59,951 nucleotides of DNA from Candidatus Hydrogenedentota bacterium (GTDB lineage: Bacteria; Hydrogenedentota; Hydrogenedentia; Hydrogenedentales; SLHB01), in the NCBI GenBank assembly GCA_029552745.1, contig JAKPDK010000104.1, positions 1 to 59,951 on the forward strand, written 5' to 3'. Below the pieces are notes generated by a model that was not told the DNA's origin, did no database searches, and saw only the letters and a program-made list of their open reading frames with translations. Positions 18,538 through 27,321 of this stretch are shown here, piece after piece. Every line of letters starts with the position of its first letter. The stretch's first letter is position 1. The position numbers were made by a program, and so were the translations under genes.

Positions 18538-19611
18538 ATGGCAAAAGGGACAATATACGATTCAGAACGGGCGATTTTTCGAGATGCTAGGTCGGGCTTG
18601 CGGATTTTTCGTTTGACCCACGGACCGTGTATCGCTACAAATCTGTACTTTGAGATGTGTTCGTTTACCTCCGATGACCGGTACGTTGTTTTTCGTTCCC
18701 AACGATTTGCGGGTAGAGGTGCGCCGTTCGATTTGTTTCGGGCGCGAACGGATGGTCTGGAGCTCGTCCAACTTACGGAAAGAGATGATTTAAGCGGTAT
18801 TGCATTTTGTTCCAAGAAACACTGTGCGTTTTATGTCAGCGAAGGCAAGGTTTTCTGTCTAGATATCCTGTCTTGGGAGGAAACCGTCATTGCAGAAGCG
18901 CCCCACCCCTCACCTGCTTATGCTGGTTCGCTTGGCGCCGTGGATCAGGAAGGACGGTTCTTTTTTTCGAACTGCCTGACGCCGGATGGGGACGCTGTGC
19001 TGTATCGGGTGGATGTTGCAAACAGTACAACGAAAACGATTTTCCAATGGAAGAGTCAAAACCACATTCACTGCGACCCAACCGGGGCGGTAGTATCGTT
19101 CAACCGCATAGACGCCGAGGGTTCTATACCCTATTTAGTGAATTCAGACGGAACCGATCCTCGTCCCTGGCATTTCCACAAATTCGCTCACTGCACCTGG
19201 TTTGGTACTACGGGGAAAATGCAGGGCACGCTTGTCCCTCCTGGCGATGCGATCGTTGTTGTCGGTGAACATGACCCGGCGCCCCAGTACCTGGCACGCG
19301 GGAGATATTATTGGCATAGTTCCGCCAGTTTGGATGCACAATGGATTGTTTCAGATACGAACTGGCCTGAAGAAGGCTTGTTCTTGGTGCATTGTCCCAC
19401 AGGTAACATAGGATATGTCTGCGAAACGAAGTCATCTTGTTCCCACCCGCAATGGACACATCCCCACCCTTCGGTCTCTCCGTGCATGCGTTACGTCCTT
19501 TTTAACTCTGACATGACTGGAGTCGGTCAAGTGTATCTGGCAGAGCTTACGGACGAGTTTCTGGAAAAGATCCAACAAGGGTACGAATGCAAGCCTGTGT
19601 TGTGGGCGTAA
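18538..19611 (+). CDS. Oligogalacturonate lyase-like / WD40-type beta-propeller protein
   Basis: A 357-aa cytoplasmic-looking protein (no signal peptide) made of repeated four-strand blades, for example LTHGPCIATNLYFEMCSFTSDDRYVVF and HPQWTHPHPSVSPCMRYVLFNSD. This recalls the seven-bladed propeller of oligogalacturonate lyases, which have a His-rich metal site. His residues cluster at NHIHCD, FHKFAHCTW and PQWTHPHPS. It might act on unsaturated uronates or oligosaccharides, but the substrate is an inference. The SD is GAGGA, 11 bp after lptG. Confidence 0.72.
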   Translation: MAKGTIYDSERAIFRDARSGLRIFRLTHGPCIATNLYFEMCSFTSDDRYVVFRSQRFAGRGAPFDLFRARTDGLELVQLTERDDLSGIAFCSKKHCAFYVSEGKVFCLDILSWEETVIAEAPHPSPAYAGSLGAVDQEGRFFFSNCLTPDGDAVLYRVDVANSTTKTIFQWKSQNHIHCDPTGAVVSFNRIDAEGSIPYLVNSDGTDPRPWHFHKFAHCTWFGTTGKMQGTLVPPGDAIVVVGEHDPAPQYLARGRYYWHSSASLDAQWIVSDTNWPEEGLFLVHCPTGNIGYVCETKSSCSHPQWTHPHPSVSPCMRYVLFNSDMTGVGQVYLAELTDEFLEKIQQGYECKPVLWA

Positions 19612-19648
19612 CATAGATCCGACATTGTGAATACATTAGGTGACTGCC

Positions 19649-20347
19649 ATGCAAGTTAGATTGATAAAATCGTTTCATTTTGAAGCTGCTCACTGGAATC
19701 CTGTAGGCGGTGAAAAACAAAGACGTTTGCATGGTCATAGCTATCGGGTGGATATTCTGGTAACGGGAAATGTGGAGTCTCCGTGTGGATGGCTCTTGGA
19801 TTTTGCCGAAATAAGGACCGCGTTTGATCCTTGCCGTCATATGCTTGATCATGCGTTTTTGAATGAATTGCCTGGGATGGGAAATGCACGACTGCCCGAC
19901 GTCCGGCAGTGGATTCTAAATCGTCTTATTGGGGTTTTGCCGGGAACTGTGGACGTGCAAGTCGGAATCGTCGGAGATTGCGCATTTTTACCGAGGCGTT
20001 TAGCGGCAGACAGCCGACTCGCCTTGCCCGAACGAATTCGGTTCTCATTCGAAGCGGCGCAGGAATTGCCGCAATTGCCGGAGGGCCATCCTTGTCGCCG
20101 TCTTCATGGGCACAGTTACCGTGTGGAGGTGGGCGGCACCGATATGGCGACACTGGAACCCTTGCTGAAGAAGTTGTATGAAACGTTGGACCATCGCCAC
20201 CTGAACGAAATCAAGGGTTTGGAACATGCGACGAGCGAACGGCTAAGCGAATGGATTTGGAAGTGGTTGGTTGGCAGCGGTGTAACGCCGACGGTGGTGG
20301 TTGTGCAGGAAACGGAAACGGCAAGGTGTGTGTACTATGGCGAGTAA
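19649..20347 (+). CDS. queD: Tandem-domain 6-carboxytetrahydropterin synthase (QueD-like)
   Basis: A queuosine-pathway enzyme family of the 6-pyruvoyl-tetrahydropterin synthase fold, normally about 120 aa. Here two copies are fused in 232 aa. Domain 1 (1-115) keeps the three zinc histidines H15, H28 and H30 and the LDH pair (D67/H68). It has Gln in place of the catalytic Cys and lacks the C-terminal pterin-anchoring Glu. Domain 2 (130-232) has Cys149, H153, H155, D181/H182 and E221 but has lost the first zinc His (Q138). The start is ATG 19649 with AGGTGA upstream; a GTG at 19640 is possible. The queF ATG lies inside its 3' end, so the two are coupled. Confidence 0.88.
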   Translation: MQVRLIKSFHFEAAHWNPVGGEKQRRLHGHSYRVDILVTGNVESPCGWLLDFAEIRTAFDPCRHMLDHAFLNELPGMGNARLPDVRQWILNRLIGVLPGTVDVQVGIVGDCAFLPRRLAADSRLALPERIRFSFEAAQELPQLPEGHPCRRLHGHSYRVEVGGTDMATLEPLLKKLYETLDHRHLNEIKGLEHATSERLSEWIWKWLVGSGVTPTVVVVQETETARCVYYGE

Positions 20348-20777
20348 GAAAACCTCCAAGAAGAAAGTTGCCTTCAAAGCGTTGGATAAGACGTTGCCTT
20401 TCGTAGGTCCTGAGCATGTCGATTCCGGCTGCTTGGAGTGTTTTGAATATGAGTACGCAGAGGCTCCTCCTGGGGGAGATATTGAAATTACCACAACCAC
20501 GGATGAGTTCACTTCGGTGTGTCCTTTTTCGGGTTTGCCCGACTTTGCACGGGTGACGATTACCTATACGCCCGATCGACTGTGTATCGAGTTGAGGTCG
20601 CTGAAGTACTACCTGACATCGTACCGCAATGTGGGGATCTGGTATGAGCATTTGGTGAATAAGATGTTGGCAGACCTGGTAGCAGTTTGTAAGCCGAAGC
20701 GGATGAAAATCGTGATAGCGTGTAACCCACGAGGCGGCCTCGCCAGCACGGTTACCGCGGAATACGTTCGCGAGTGA
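20337..20777 (+). CDS. queF: NADPH-dependent 7-cyano-7-deazaguanine reductase
   Basis: A 146-aa unimodular QueF that reduces preQ0 to preQ1 in queuosine biosynthesis. The catalytic Cys is in TSVCPFSGLPDFA, followed by the conserved Asp of PDF. ELRSLKYYLTSYRNVGIWYEHLVNKM carries the substrate-binding Glu and the typical QueF motif. The preferred ATG 20337 lies inside the end of queD, with AAGGTG upstream. An in-frame start at 20301 is less likely. Its TGA overlaps the GTG start of the TauE-like gene. Confidence 0.94.
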   Translation: MASKKTSKKKVAFKALDKTLPFVGPEHVDSGCLECFEYEYAEAPPGGDIEITTTTDEFTSVCPFSGLPDFARVTITYTPDRLCIELRSLKYYLTSYRNVGIWYEHLVNKMLADLVAVCKPKRMKIVIACNPRGGLASTVTAEYVRE

Positions 20778-21610
20778 CCTATTGTATGTTCACCTCATTC
20801 ATGGAGCCTGGAGTCCCGTCCCCTGTGTTTTGGACGTTTGTGGCTGCGGCAATCATCATCCAGGGTATAAGCAAGTCGGGATTCGCCGGCGGCGCCGGGA
20901 TTTTGTCATTACCTCTTATGATGTTGGTGATGCCTCCAAACCTCGTGTCAGCCACCATGCTGCCTCTGTTGATCCTGTGCGATTTGAACGCCGTATATCA
21001 CCACTACCACAACAAGGTCTGGCGCAAAGTCCTGGAAATCTACTTGCCTACTTTGCCGGGGATTGTTTTGGGCGCCTGGGTTTGGTGGAAGATAGGCAAA
21101 GAGGGCATCGGTCCTTATGAGGTCTTGTTGAAACGATTCGTGGGCGTCATCGCTATTCTTTTCTCGTTATATATTATAGGAAAAGAGACGGCTTCGGCCA
21201 CGGTGGCTCGGTACAAGCCGGGTTGGAAAACGGCTATCCCAGCGGGAATTGCTGCGGGCTTCTGTTCTACGATCGCTCACGCCGCGGGTCCCATCGTTGG
21301 GCTCTATTTGTTTGCTCAGAATCTTGGAAAGACGCTGTTTGTTGGTACGGTTGCGTGGACGTTTTTGCTCATCAACCTGAGCAAGCTCCCCTTTTATTAT
21401 GGGGTTGGGCTTGTACGAACCGATGTTCTTTTGTTTGACCTGTTGCTGGTGCCTCTGGTTCCCGCGGGTTCGTTTCTCGGAAAGTGGCTTCATGAACGTG
21501 TTTCCGAGAGGTTGTTTAATGCAGTAATCTTTGTGTTGACATTGCTTGCGGGGATACAACTCCTGCTTAATGTTCGTCTTGTCGAGGTGGTATTACAAAA
21601 GATCTTTTGA
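20774..21610 (+). CDS. TauE/SafE (DUF81) family membrane transporter
   Basis: A 278-aa polytopic membrane protein with seven to eight hydrophobic helices and the family signature GISKSGFAGGAGILSLPLM near the N terminus, repeated in weaker form as AAGFCSTIAHAAGPIVGLYLF in the second half. The family exports or imports sulfonates, sulfite or other small anions. Specificity is not predictable. The GTG start (GTGA overlap with the queF stop) indicates translational coupling with the queuosine genes. ATG 20786 is an alternative. Confidence 0.88.
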   Translation: MTYCMFTSFMEPGVPSPVFWTFVAAAIIIQGISKSGFAGGAGILSLPLMMLVMPPNLVSATMLPLLILCDLNAVYHHYHNKVWRKVLEIYLPTLPGIVLGAWVWWKIGKEGIGPYEVLLKRFVGVIAILFSLYIIGKETASATVARYKPGWKTAIPAGIAAGFCSTIAHAAGPIVGLYLFAQNLGKTLFVGTVAWTFLLINLSKLPFYYGVGLVRTDVLLFDLLLVPLVPAGSFLGKWLHERVSERLFNAVIFVLTLLAGIQLLLNVRLVEVVLQKIF

Positions 21611-21651
21611 TCTATCGCGGTTTGGGCGTGGGTGTTTCGTGCAGGCGTGCC

Positions 21652-22440
21652 ATGGAAAACACCAAGTACAGGCGAAACCTCTTCGTAGGCACCAGCGGCT
21701 GGAGTTATAAACATTGGGCGCATGGCGTTTTTTATCCCCGTGGTTTGAAACAAAGCGATTGGTTAGCCTTCTACGCTGCCCATTTTTGTACCGTTGAAGT
21801 CAATATGACCTTTTACCGGTTACCCCACACGACCATGCTCCAACGGTGGTGTCGCGAAACTCCAGACAGTTTCTGTTTCGCTATCAAATTGTGGCGTCGT
21901 ATTACTCACGAGAAAAGACTGAAAGATTGTGCAGAAGATTTGTGTGGTTTTTTTGAGACACTGGCTCCCCTTCGCCCCAAATGGGGACCTCTGTTGGTTC
22001 AACTTCCGCCGTCCGTGTCGTGTGACCTGACGTTACTGGATGAATTCCTGCACGCTCTCCAGTCTGTCTCTTGTAGTCCCGAAATGAAAACGGCTTTTGA
22101 GTTCCGAAATCCCTCTTGGCTCAACGACAGAACCCTGGAGGTTTTGTGTCGTCATGGAGCGGCGCTGTGTCTTGCAGACATGCCGCGCAGTAAAACGACA
22201 GAACCCAACGAGGTGGACTTTGTTTATGTCCGACATCATGGACCAAAAGGAAACTATCGGAGTTCTTACGATGAGAGATTTTTGAAAACAGAGGCTAGTC
22301 GTATCCAGCGATGGTTAGAGGAAGGCAAATGTGTTTATGTGTATTTTAACAACGACATAGACGGCTTTGCCGTTGAGAACGCAAGACAATTGCAAAACTT
22401 CGTGGAGGCAGAAGCAGCAGCGCCATATACCTCAACGTGA
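21652..22440 (+). CDS. DUF72 (YecE-like) TIM-barrel protein
   Basis: A protein of about 262 aa with the DUF72 signature: VGTSGWSYKHWAHGVFYPRGL at the N terminus, VEVNMTFYRLP, FCFAIKLWRRITHEKRL, LVQLPPS, AFEFRNPSWL and a C-terminal VYFNNDIDGFAVENARQL. The molecular function of the family is not established. I use ATG 21652 as start. A TTG at 21607 would overlap the upstream TauE-like gene by 4 bp and add a non-conserved leader. It ends 70 bp before the oppositely oriented tRNA. Confidence 0.88.
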   Translation: MENTKYRRNLFVGTSGWSYKHWAHGVFYPRGLKQSDWLAFYAAHFCTVEVNMTFYRLPHTTMLQRWCRETPDSFCFAIKLWRRITHEKRLKDCAEDLCGFFETLAPLRPKWGPLLVQLPPSVSCDLTLLDEFLHALQSVSCSPEMKTAFEFRNPSWLNDRTLEVLCRHGAALCLADMPRSKTTEPNEVDFVYVRHHGPKGNYRSSYDERFLKTEASRIQRWLEEGKCVYVYFNNDIDGFAVENARQLQNFVEAEAAAPYTST

Positions 22441-22507
22441 TGGTTTTCGGTCGCCACTTGCGAAACGAGGGAACAGGACTCGACGTTTTGCCTCAACTCG
22501 TAAGAAG

Positions 22508-22594
22508 TGGTGCCGGAGAGAGGGCTTGAACCTCCACGTCCTTGCGGACACATGGCCCTGAACCATGCGTGTCTGCCAATTCCACCACTCCGGC
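22508..22594 (-). tRNA. tRNA-Leu (anticodon CAG)
   Basis: An 87-nt class II tRNA with encoded CCA. The acceptor stem is GCCGGAG/CTCCGGC, the D-loop is GTGGAATTGGCAGAC, the anticodon stem CATGG/CCATG encloses TTCAGGG (anticodon CAG at 22558-22560 on the complement), there is a long variable arm (GTCC-GCAA-GGAC) and the T-loop is GTTCAAGC. It reads CUG codons. Confidence 0.97.
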
Positions 22595-22663
22595 ACCGCA
22601 TGGAGGAAATTATCGGGTATTATACTACATCGCGAACGTCGTTTGGGTCAACCCGGCGACTTT

Positions 22664-25585
22664 TTACTGTTCCCGAAATGCTTTCCCCAAGGAATCAACC
22701 AAATCCTGAATCTGGATTTGCTGTCGGAATTCCAATGCGTTGGTAATGACGCCTTCATCGATGCGTGGCGTAATTGTGAGGTTCAACCCTTTACCTTTCA
22801 AAGCCACTTCACCCACATATTCATGATTTCGCCATTCCAGTGTCAATTGACCAGAATTGAAAGCATGTTGCGAGGCGGGACCAAGCGCTTTGTCTCGAAT
22901 GGTCTTGAACACTTTATTAGACCATTTTCCTTGTTCATATTGTGACAGCAAAAGCCACTCGAGAAAACTGCGGTTGACCGAAAAGTTTTCCGCGGTGAGC
23001 AAATCCATACGAAGGTCCTGTACCTGTCCTTCGCGCCAAGTGGCAGTCAAGCTACCATTTCCAATTCCAGTAAGTACAATGTCTTTGGGTTTGAATTCTT
23101 CCGTAAACCGTTCAAGGTCAATTTGCTGAATTTTCAAATGGAGTGTTCCTCTCAAGTCGGGCGCAAAAACCTCTTGAGACAAGACACCGAGAACTTTACC
23201 GCCAAAGAGATTCCCTTCCAGGTTGTCCGACTTCAGAACTCCATCTCGATACTGCCAAGAGCCCTCCAAATCACTTACGTTTAGCCCCATGGCGGCGAGA
23301 TTGGCACATTGTAAAATCCCCTGTCCCCCGTCTTGGGTGAGTTGTCCTTCTACACGTGTGTCGCTCAAAATTGCCTTGTCGTCACGGATTCCTAACAGGG
23401 CTGCGGAACCGGTGAGTTTCGCTTCGTACTGAAGTGTGGACGCGGCGATTTGCACCAAGCCGTCAAGCTGCAGACTCCCATTTTCCAACTTACTCAGGTA
23501 TCCACTGTCAAGAAAAGGTGACAAATTCGTGTGGAGCGAAAAGGGTATGGCGGTTGATTTTTCCGACATGTTGAAAGTGAAGGGTTCTACTGATAACTCC
23601 ATTCTTGGCGCATTATCCCATACGCTTCTTGCAACACGCAGAACGCCTTTCGGAACGTCATACTCAAACGGGGTTTTGCTTTGCAGAGGTGGCTCTGATG
23701 TGAACGACAGCGAACCTATTGAGGCGTCTTTGGCAAGGATATCGACGTGCCCGCTAATGACCTTATTGGCGTAGGTTACCGGCGCCTTCACTTCAAGAAT
23801 TCCATGAAGGCTGATGTTAAAGAATGTGGTACTCAGGGCGTCTAAGTCAATTCGGGCAGAAGGGCGCAGGCTGAACGAGCCTGTTGCTAAATCCAACGTG
23901 AAAGGCGCCGCGGAAGCTTCCAGCCATCTACCGCACCGCAAGGTTACGTTCTTGACCATCGCCGACTCGTAGGTGTTTCGGAGCGCGAATTCCGAGCGGA
24001 GAGTAGTTGCCTCCGTTTGAGGCAGTGGCTTTCCAAAAAGGGAAGTGGCGCGTCCGTCAAGATTTAGAGAGCACCTTATCTCGGAACCGTCACTCGAGAC
24101 CGACGCTGTTCCAGAAAAAACGCCGGCTAAGTAACTCGGCGAAGTGTTGAGCGGCAGCCACACGATTAACTCATCCAGGGAAGTCTCTTTGAGGACGGCG
24201 GATACGTCAAAGCGTTGAGCGGCGTCGGAAATAGTCCCCGTAAATTCAAGAATGTCTCTCGGTTTCTGTTTGTTTGAAATCTGAATAGATCCCTCGAAAG
24301 TCGCCGGACTTAGGATTTTGTTCATGTGGCTGTTTTTCGTCCCGGAAACCAACTTAAAGTGCAGTTTGGAGTCGGTCTTCGTATCTGCAGTGGATGGGAT
24401 AACCTGACCAGATAACACCCGTGATTCTTTTTGGTCATCCCACGAAAATTGAAAGGACGTCGATTTCCACAGGGGAAACCAAGAACCGAATCGCTGCTGC
24501 AGAGAAGCCGGCAAAATCTGCATTACGTCGTTACGGCTCCAATTTTGTGCTGTCAGGCGATACAAAGAAGGTCCATCTTTTGTGAGAAGGAGTGGGAGTT
24601 GCTCGTCTAGGAAGATCTGCAAATCGCCAGATTCTTCCATCCAATTGCCCTGAATGTGAACATTTCCCAGATTAAGGGGGTACCTCATTATTTCTATAGA
24701 GGTTTGTTCTAATAGTGCGTCCATGGATAGTCTTGTGACGGTAGTCTTTTCCTGATCGTTTATCAAGAACTTTCCACTTGATTGCTCAATGTGTAGGTTA
24801 GCCAAAGAGATTCCTACCGAACGAGCGGTGTTTATAAACGTCGATGCCAGGGGGCCTGCAAGGGATGTCTTGTCAATAGTCCATTCAACGTGTGTTTCGT
24901 TGGGCTCTCTTTTCAGGTAAAATCGGGCTTCGCCGTCCAAAATGTTGGGTAAGTGCACTTTCAAAGGTTCTAGTTTCACTTTTTGATTACGCCAATGCAA
25001 TACCGCATCTAGAAAACCCTCTTCGAACTCAGAGTTTCTCGCGGGTTCGTTCGTCCATTTGGTTTCCCCGGCCAGATGATTACCATTTATGGATGCAACG
25101 ATATCGTCCATTTGGGACACAGAAATTTCCGCGGTCAAACCTTTCACAAAGCATTGCCACGAGGGGGTGGTAATGTGGGCGTTAATTGTTTTGAACGTGA
25201 TGTTTTCCGGGGTGAAAATCAAGGGATCGAATTTCGATGGGGGCGCTTGGATAAGTCTCATGACAAATTCATAATTGCGTTCCTCGGCCGATCGCTCTTC
25301 GAAATTAAGGCGCAGTTCGTCAGCGACAACTTTGGTCACAAAACGTCCGTTTTTAGGGACCAAGGTATAGTGGACAAAAATTTTTTGCAGGCATAAGACC
25401 GGGCGGTTTTCTTTGGCGTCTCGAGGGGAATTGTAGAGATATATAGATTGGGCAGTTAAAACGGGGTATAACGAAAGCTCGTGGATTTTCACAACGCTTT
25501 GGAAGGCATTGCTAAGGATATTTTCCAGTAGGATTCTGGGCAGAACACCGCCCAAAACGACCAAGACGAGAAACAGACATGCCAC
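22664..25585 (-). CDS. Large AsmA-like exported/membrane-anchored protein
   Basis: A protein of 973 aa or more with one N-terminal transmembrane helix and a very long, beta-rich, hydrophilic remainder. It ends with the AsmA-type pattern (LTGIGNGSLTATWREGQVQDLRMDL...), consistent with AsmA-like proteins that bridge the envelope and affect outer-membrane lipid assembly. The stated start is GTG 25585. In frame upstream the sequence continues as RRSRWILFAFV, a natural start of the same membrane helix, but no ATG, GTG or TTG occurs before the stop preceding it. A CTG at 25663 with AGAGGA 8 nt upstream is a possible unusual start, overlapping the transglutaminase gene end. The family call is from overall architecture. 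Confidence 0.72.
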   Translation of the reverse strand: MACLFLVLVVLGGVLPRILLENILSNAFQSVVKIHELSLYPVLTAQSIYLYNSPRDAKENRPVLCLQKIFVHYTLVPKNGRFVTKVVADELRLNFEERSAEERNYEFVMRLIQAPPSKFDPLIFTPENITFKTINAHITTPSWQCFVKGLTAEISVSQMDDIVASINGNHLAGETKWTNEPARNSEFEEGFLDAVLHWRNQKVKLEPLKVHLPNILDGEARFYLKREPNETHVEWTIDKTSLAGPLASTFINTARSVGISLANLHIEQSSGKFLINDQEKTTVTRLSMDALLEQTSIEIMRYPLNLGNVHIQGNWMEESGDLQIFLDEQLPLLLTKDGPSLYRLTAQNWSRNDVMQILPASLQQRFGSWFPLWKSTSFQFSWDDQKESRVLSGQVIPSTADTKTDSKLHFKLVSGTKNSHMNKILSPATFEGSIQISNKQKPRDILEFTGTISDAAQRFDVSAVLKETSLDELIVWLPLNTSPSYLAGVFSGTASVSSDGSEIRCSLNLDGRATSLFGKPLPQTEATTLRSEFALRNTYESAMVKNVTLRCGRWLEASAAPFTLDLATGSFSLRPSARIDLDALSTTFFNISLHGILEVKAPVTYANKVISGHVDILAKDASIGSLSFTSEPPLQSKTPFEYDVPKGVLRVARSVWDNAPRMELSVEPFTFNMSEKSTAIPFSLHTNLSPFLDSGYLSKLENGSLQLDGLVQIAASTLQYEAKLTGSAALLGIRDDKAILSDTRVEGQLTQDGGQGILQCANLAAMGLNVSDLEGSWQYRDGVLKSDNLEGNLFGGKVLGVLSQEVFAPDLRGTLHLKIQQIDLERFTEEFKPKDIVLTGIGNGSLTATWREGQVQDLRMDLLTAENFSVNRSFLEWLLLSQYEQGKWSNKVFKTIRDKALGPASQHAFNSGQLTLEWRNHEYVGEVALKGKGLNLTITPRIDEGVITNALEFRQQIQIQDLVDSLGKAFREQ

Positions 25586-25652
25586 AAAGGCAAAAAGAAT
25601 CCACCGGCTTCGTCGCGCATTTGCCTGCGGAGGTCGTACCTTTGGCTCAAGT

Positions 25653-27107
25653 TCACTGGGCAGATGGTTTTTCCTCTTCTAGTACGCGCACGTGTATTCT
25701 ACCGATAATAGGTATCAGCTGGACTTGTTGTAGCAAATCGCCTTCGGCTAGTTTGATGTGTGTCACGTCCACAAGGGTCTGGTTGAACATAGGGTCCATG
25801 TCTATCCATTCCCCGACATAGACAGATGCCCATTGGTGAAAATAGAAGCCTGGCTTCTTCTCGGGCGCCGTGTAGACCAAGCCTGCGACCTCACGTGCCG
25901 GGATACCGGCAGCGCGCGCCAACGCAACGAACAAGACGCTATGTTCCGTGCAATCGCCTTCCATAGTATCGAGTACATCGAGGGCGTTAGAGAGTGCTGC
26001 CGAATACTGTTTTCGAAGGTTTGCATGTACCCAGCTACACAGACGAGATGCCGCCAGGTAAGCATTCTTTTCATCTCCCACAATTTCTTTCGCCTTGGCA
26101 ACAATTCGCGGGTCGTCGCTTTGTACGAACGGGCTCGCTTTTAGCCAAGGCTTCACCTCTTCATCTTGAATGGGAAGCGTTGCCTGCTTGAGTGTTTCGG
26201 CAGCAATTCTTTGCGCTGTAAAATGGACGCGCCCGTTCTCGAGGACCATCGTTTGGCGTCTATCTGAAAACAGATGGGATTCGCGTAGCGGCCCCTCAAG
26301 CACCAGGTTTAAGTGATCTCGTGTAGTCGGCATGCTGATCGGCTGTTCGATGAGAGCAGCGTTAGAAAAAATCACATCATTGGTTGAGCTCATCTTTTTG
26401 GCGAGGTCCTCCGGTTCAAGGCGCATCCTATAAATCCCGGCGACCGTATCTTCCAACAGCACACCATTTTCAGTTATTTTTGACAGCGATTTGAGGGTTT
26501 CGTTTGGAAAACGCTCTTCAGTCTCCACGAGATATACCTTTGTCGGCGTACCGTCCAACACCTGTTCGTCTATGGCTGTGACTTTGTTTGTCCCTCGTAT
26601 TTCCACTTTGAGCATGCTTTCAAAACGGACATAGTCGATTTTGTCGCCGACGGCAGGGCGAGCTGCAACCAACCGCATGCGGCTCAACACATCACGCAGC
26701 GTTTCCGCCGGAGGAGTACGCACTTCTTCCGTTCTCTTTCCTCCTACCACGGAAACACACCGCATTTCAGGTCCTTCTACAACGGCTTCAAAACTATGCG
26801 TGATACCACCGCTGACCACTTTGGACGTAATACGTTTTAACGTGGCATCCGGAGCATATTCGCGCGATTCCGTGATTTGCATGTCCTGTACATTGCCCCC
26901 TTGGTTTACTTTCATATGCACATCTAATGACTCGCGCACTTCGCCTTTGTCGTTCAGAGTCAATTCATGTTCCGCGTACCCCATCTTTTGGTCATTTAGG
27001 TAGACACCGTACCAGTTCTTTCCCGTCAGGGCACGCAGATCCAAATCTTGGGCAACTAACACGCGGCTGAACAATGATACTGCCAACATAAATATCACTT
27101 TCTTCAT
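25653..27107 (-). CDS. Secreted transglutaminase-like (cysteine protease superfamily) protein
   Basis: A 484-aa protein with a signal peptide (MKKVIFMLAVSLFSRVLVAQ), a beta-rich N-terminal region of about 320 residues and a C-terminal transglutaminase-like domain. The catalytic triad is visible as Cys in EGDCTEHSVLF, His in GFYFHQWASVYV and Asp in EWIDMDP. The domain is found in peptidases and cross-linking enzymes. The actual reaction is unknown. The SD is AAGGAAAA. The AsmA-like gene follows directly and may overlap, so the pair is likely an envelope operon. Confidence 0.87.
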   Translation of the reverse strand: MKKVIFMLAVSLFSRVLVAQDLDLRALTGKNWYGVYLNDQKMGYAEHELTLNDKGEVRESLDVHMKVNQGGNVQDMQITESREYAPDATLKRITSKVVSGGITHSFEAVVEGPEMRCVSVVGGKRTEEVRTPPAETLRDVLSRMRLVAARPAVGDKIDYVRFESMLKVEIRGTNKVTAIDEQVLDGTPTKVYLVETEERFPNETLKSLSKITENGVLLEDTVAGIYRMRLEPEDLAKKMSSTNDVIFSNAALIEQPISMPTTRDHLNLVLEGPLRESHLFSDRRQTMVLENGRVHFTAQRIAAETLKQATLPIQDEEVKPWLKASPFVQSDDPRIVAKAKEIVGDEKNAYLAASRLCSWVHANLRKQYSAALSNALDVLDTMEGDCTEHSVLFVALARAAGIPAREVAGLVYTAPEKKPGFYFHQWASVYVGEWIDMDPMFNQTLVDVTHIKLAEGDLLQQVQLIPIIGRIHVRVLEEEKPSAQ

Positions 27108-27321
27108 GAGGGTTTTCCTTCATATCTGTTTCCATCTTTATTGTAAAGTATTTGATTCAAAGGTGCATTGTTTATCACGTAGTGGCAATTTCAGGCGATT
27201 GGGAACGGTGTGTTTTACTCAAAAAAGGAACTTATCAAAAAGTTGTCAAGCACGTTACACCCCTTTTGCACCAATCTGCTGTGGACAAGGGAATCTTCCT
27301 AATACGCTTTGGGGGACAATC

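Noticed and set aside
22507-22746. Plus-strand ORF starting MVPERGLEPPRP over the tRNA
   Set aside because: It is the well-known false ORF read antisense through a class II tRNA gene; the tRNA-Leu structure explains the sequence.
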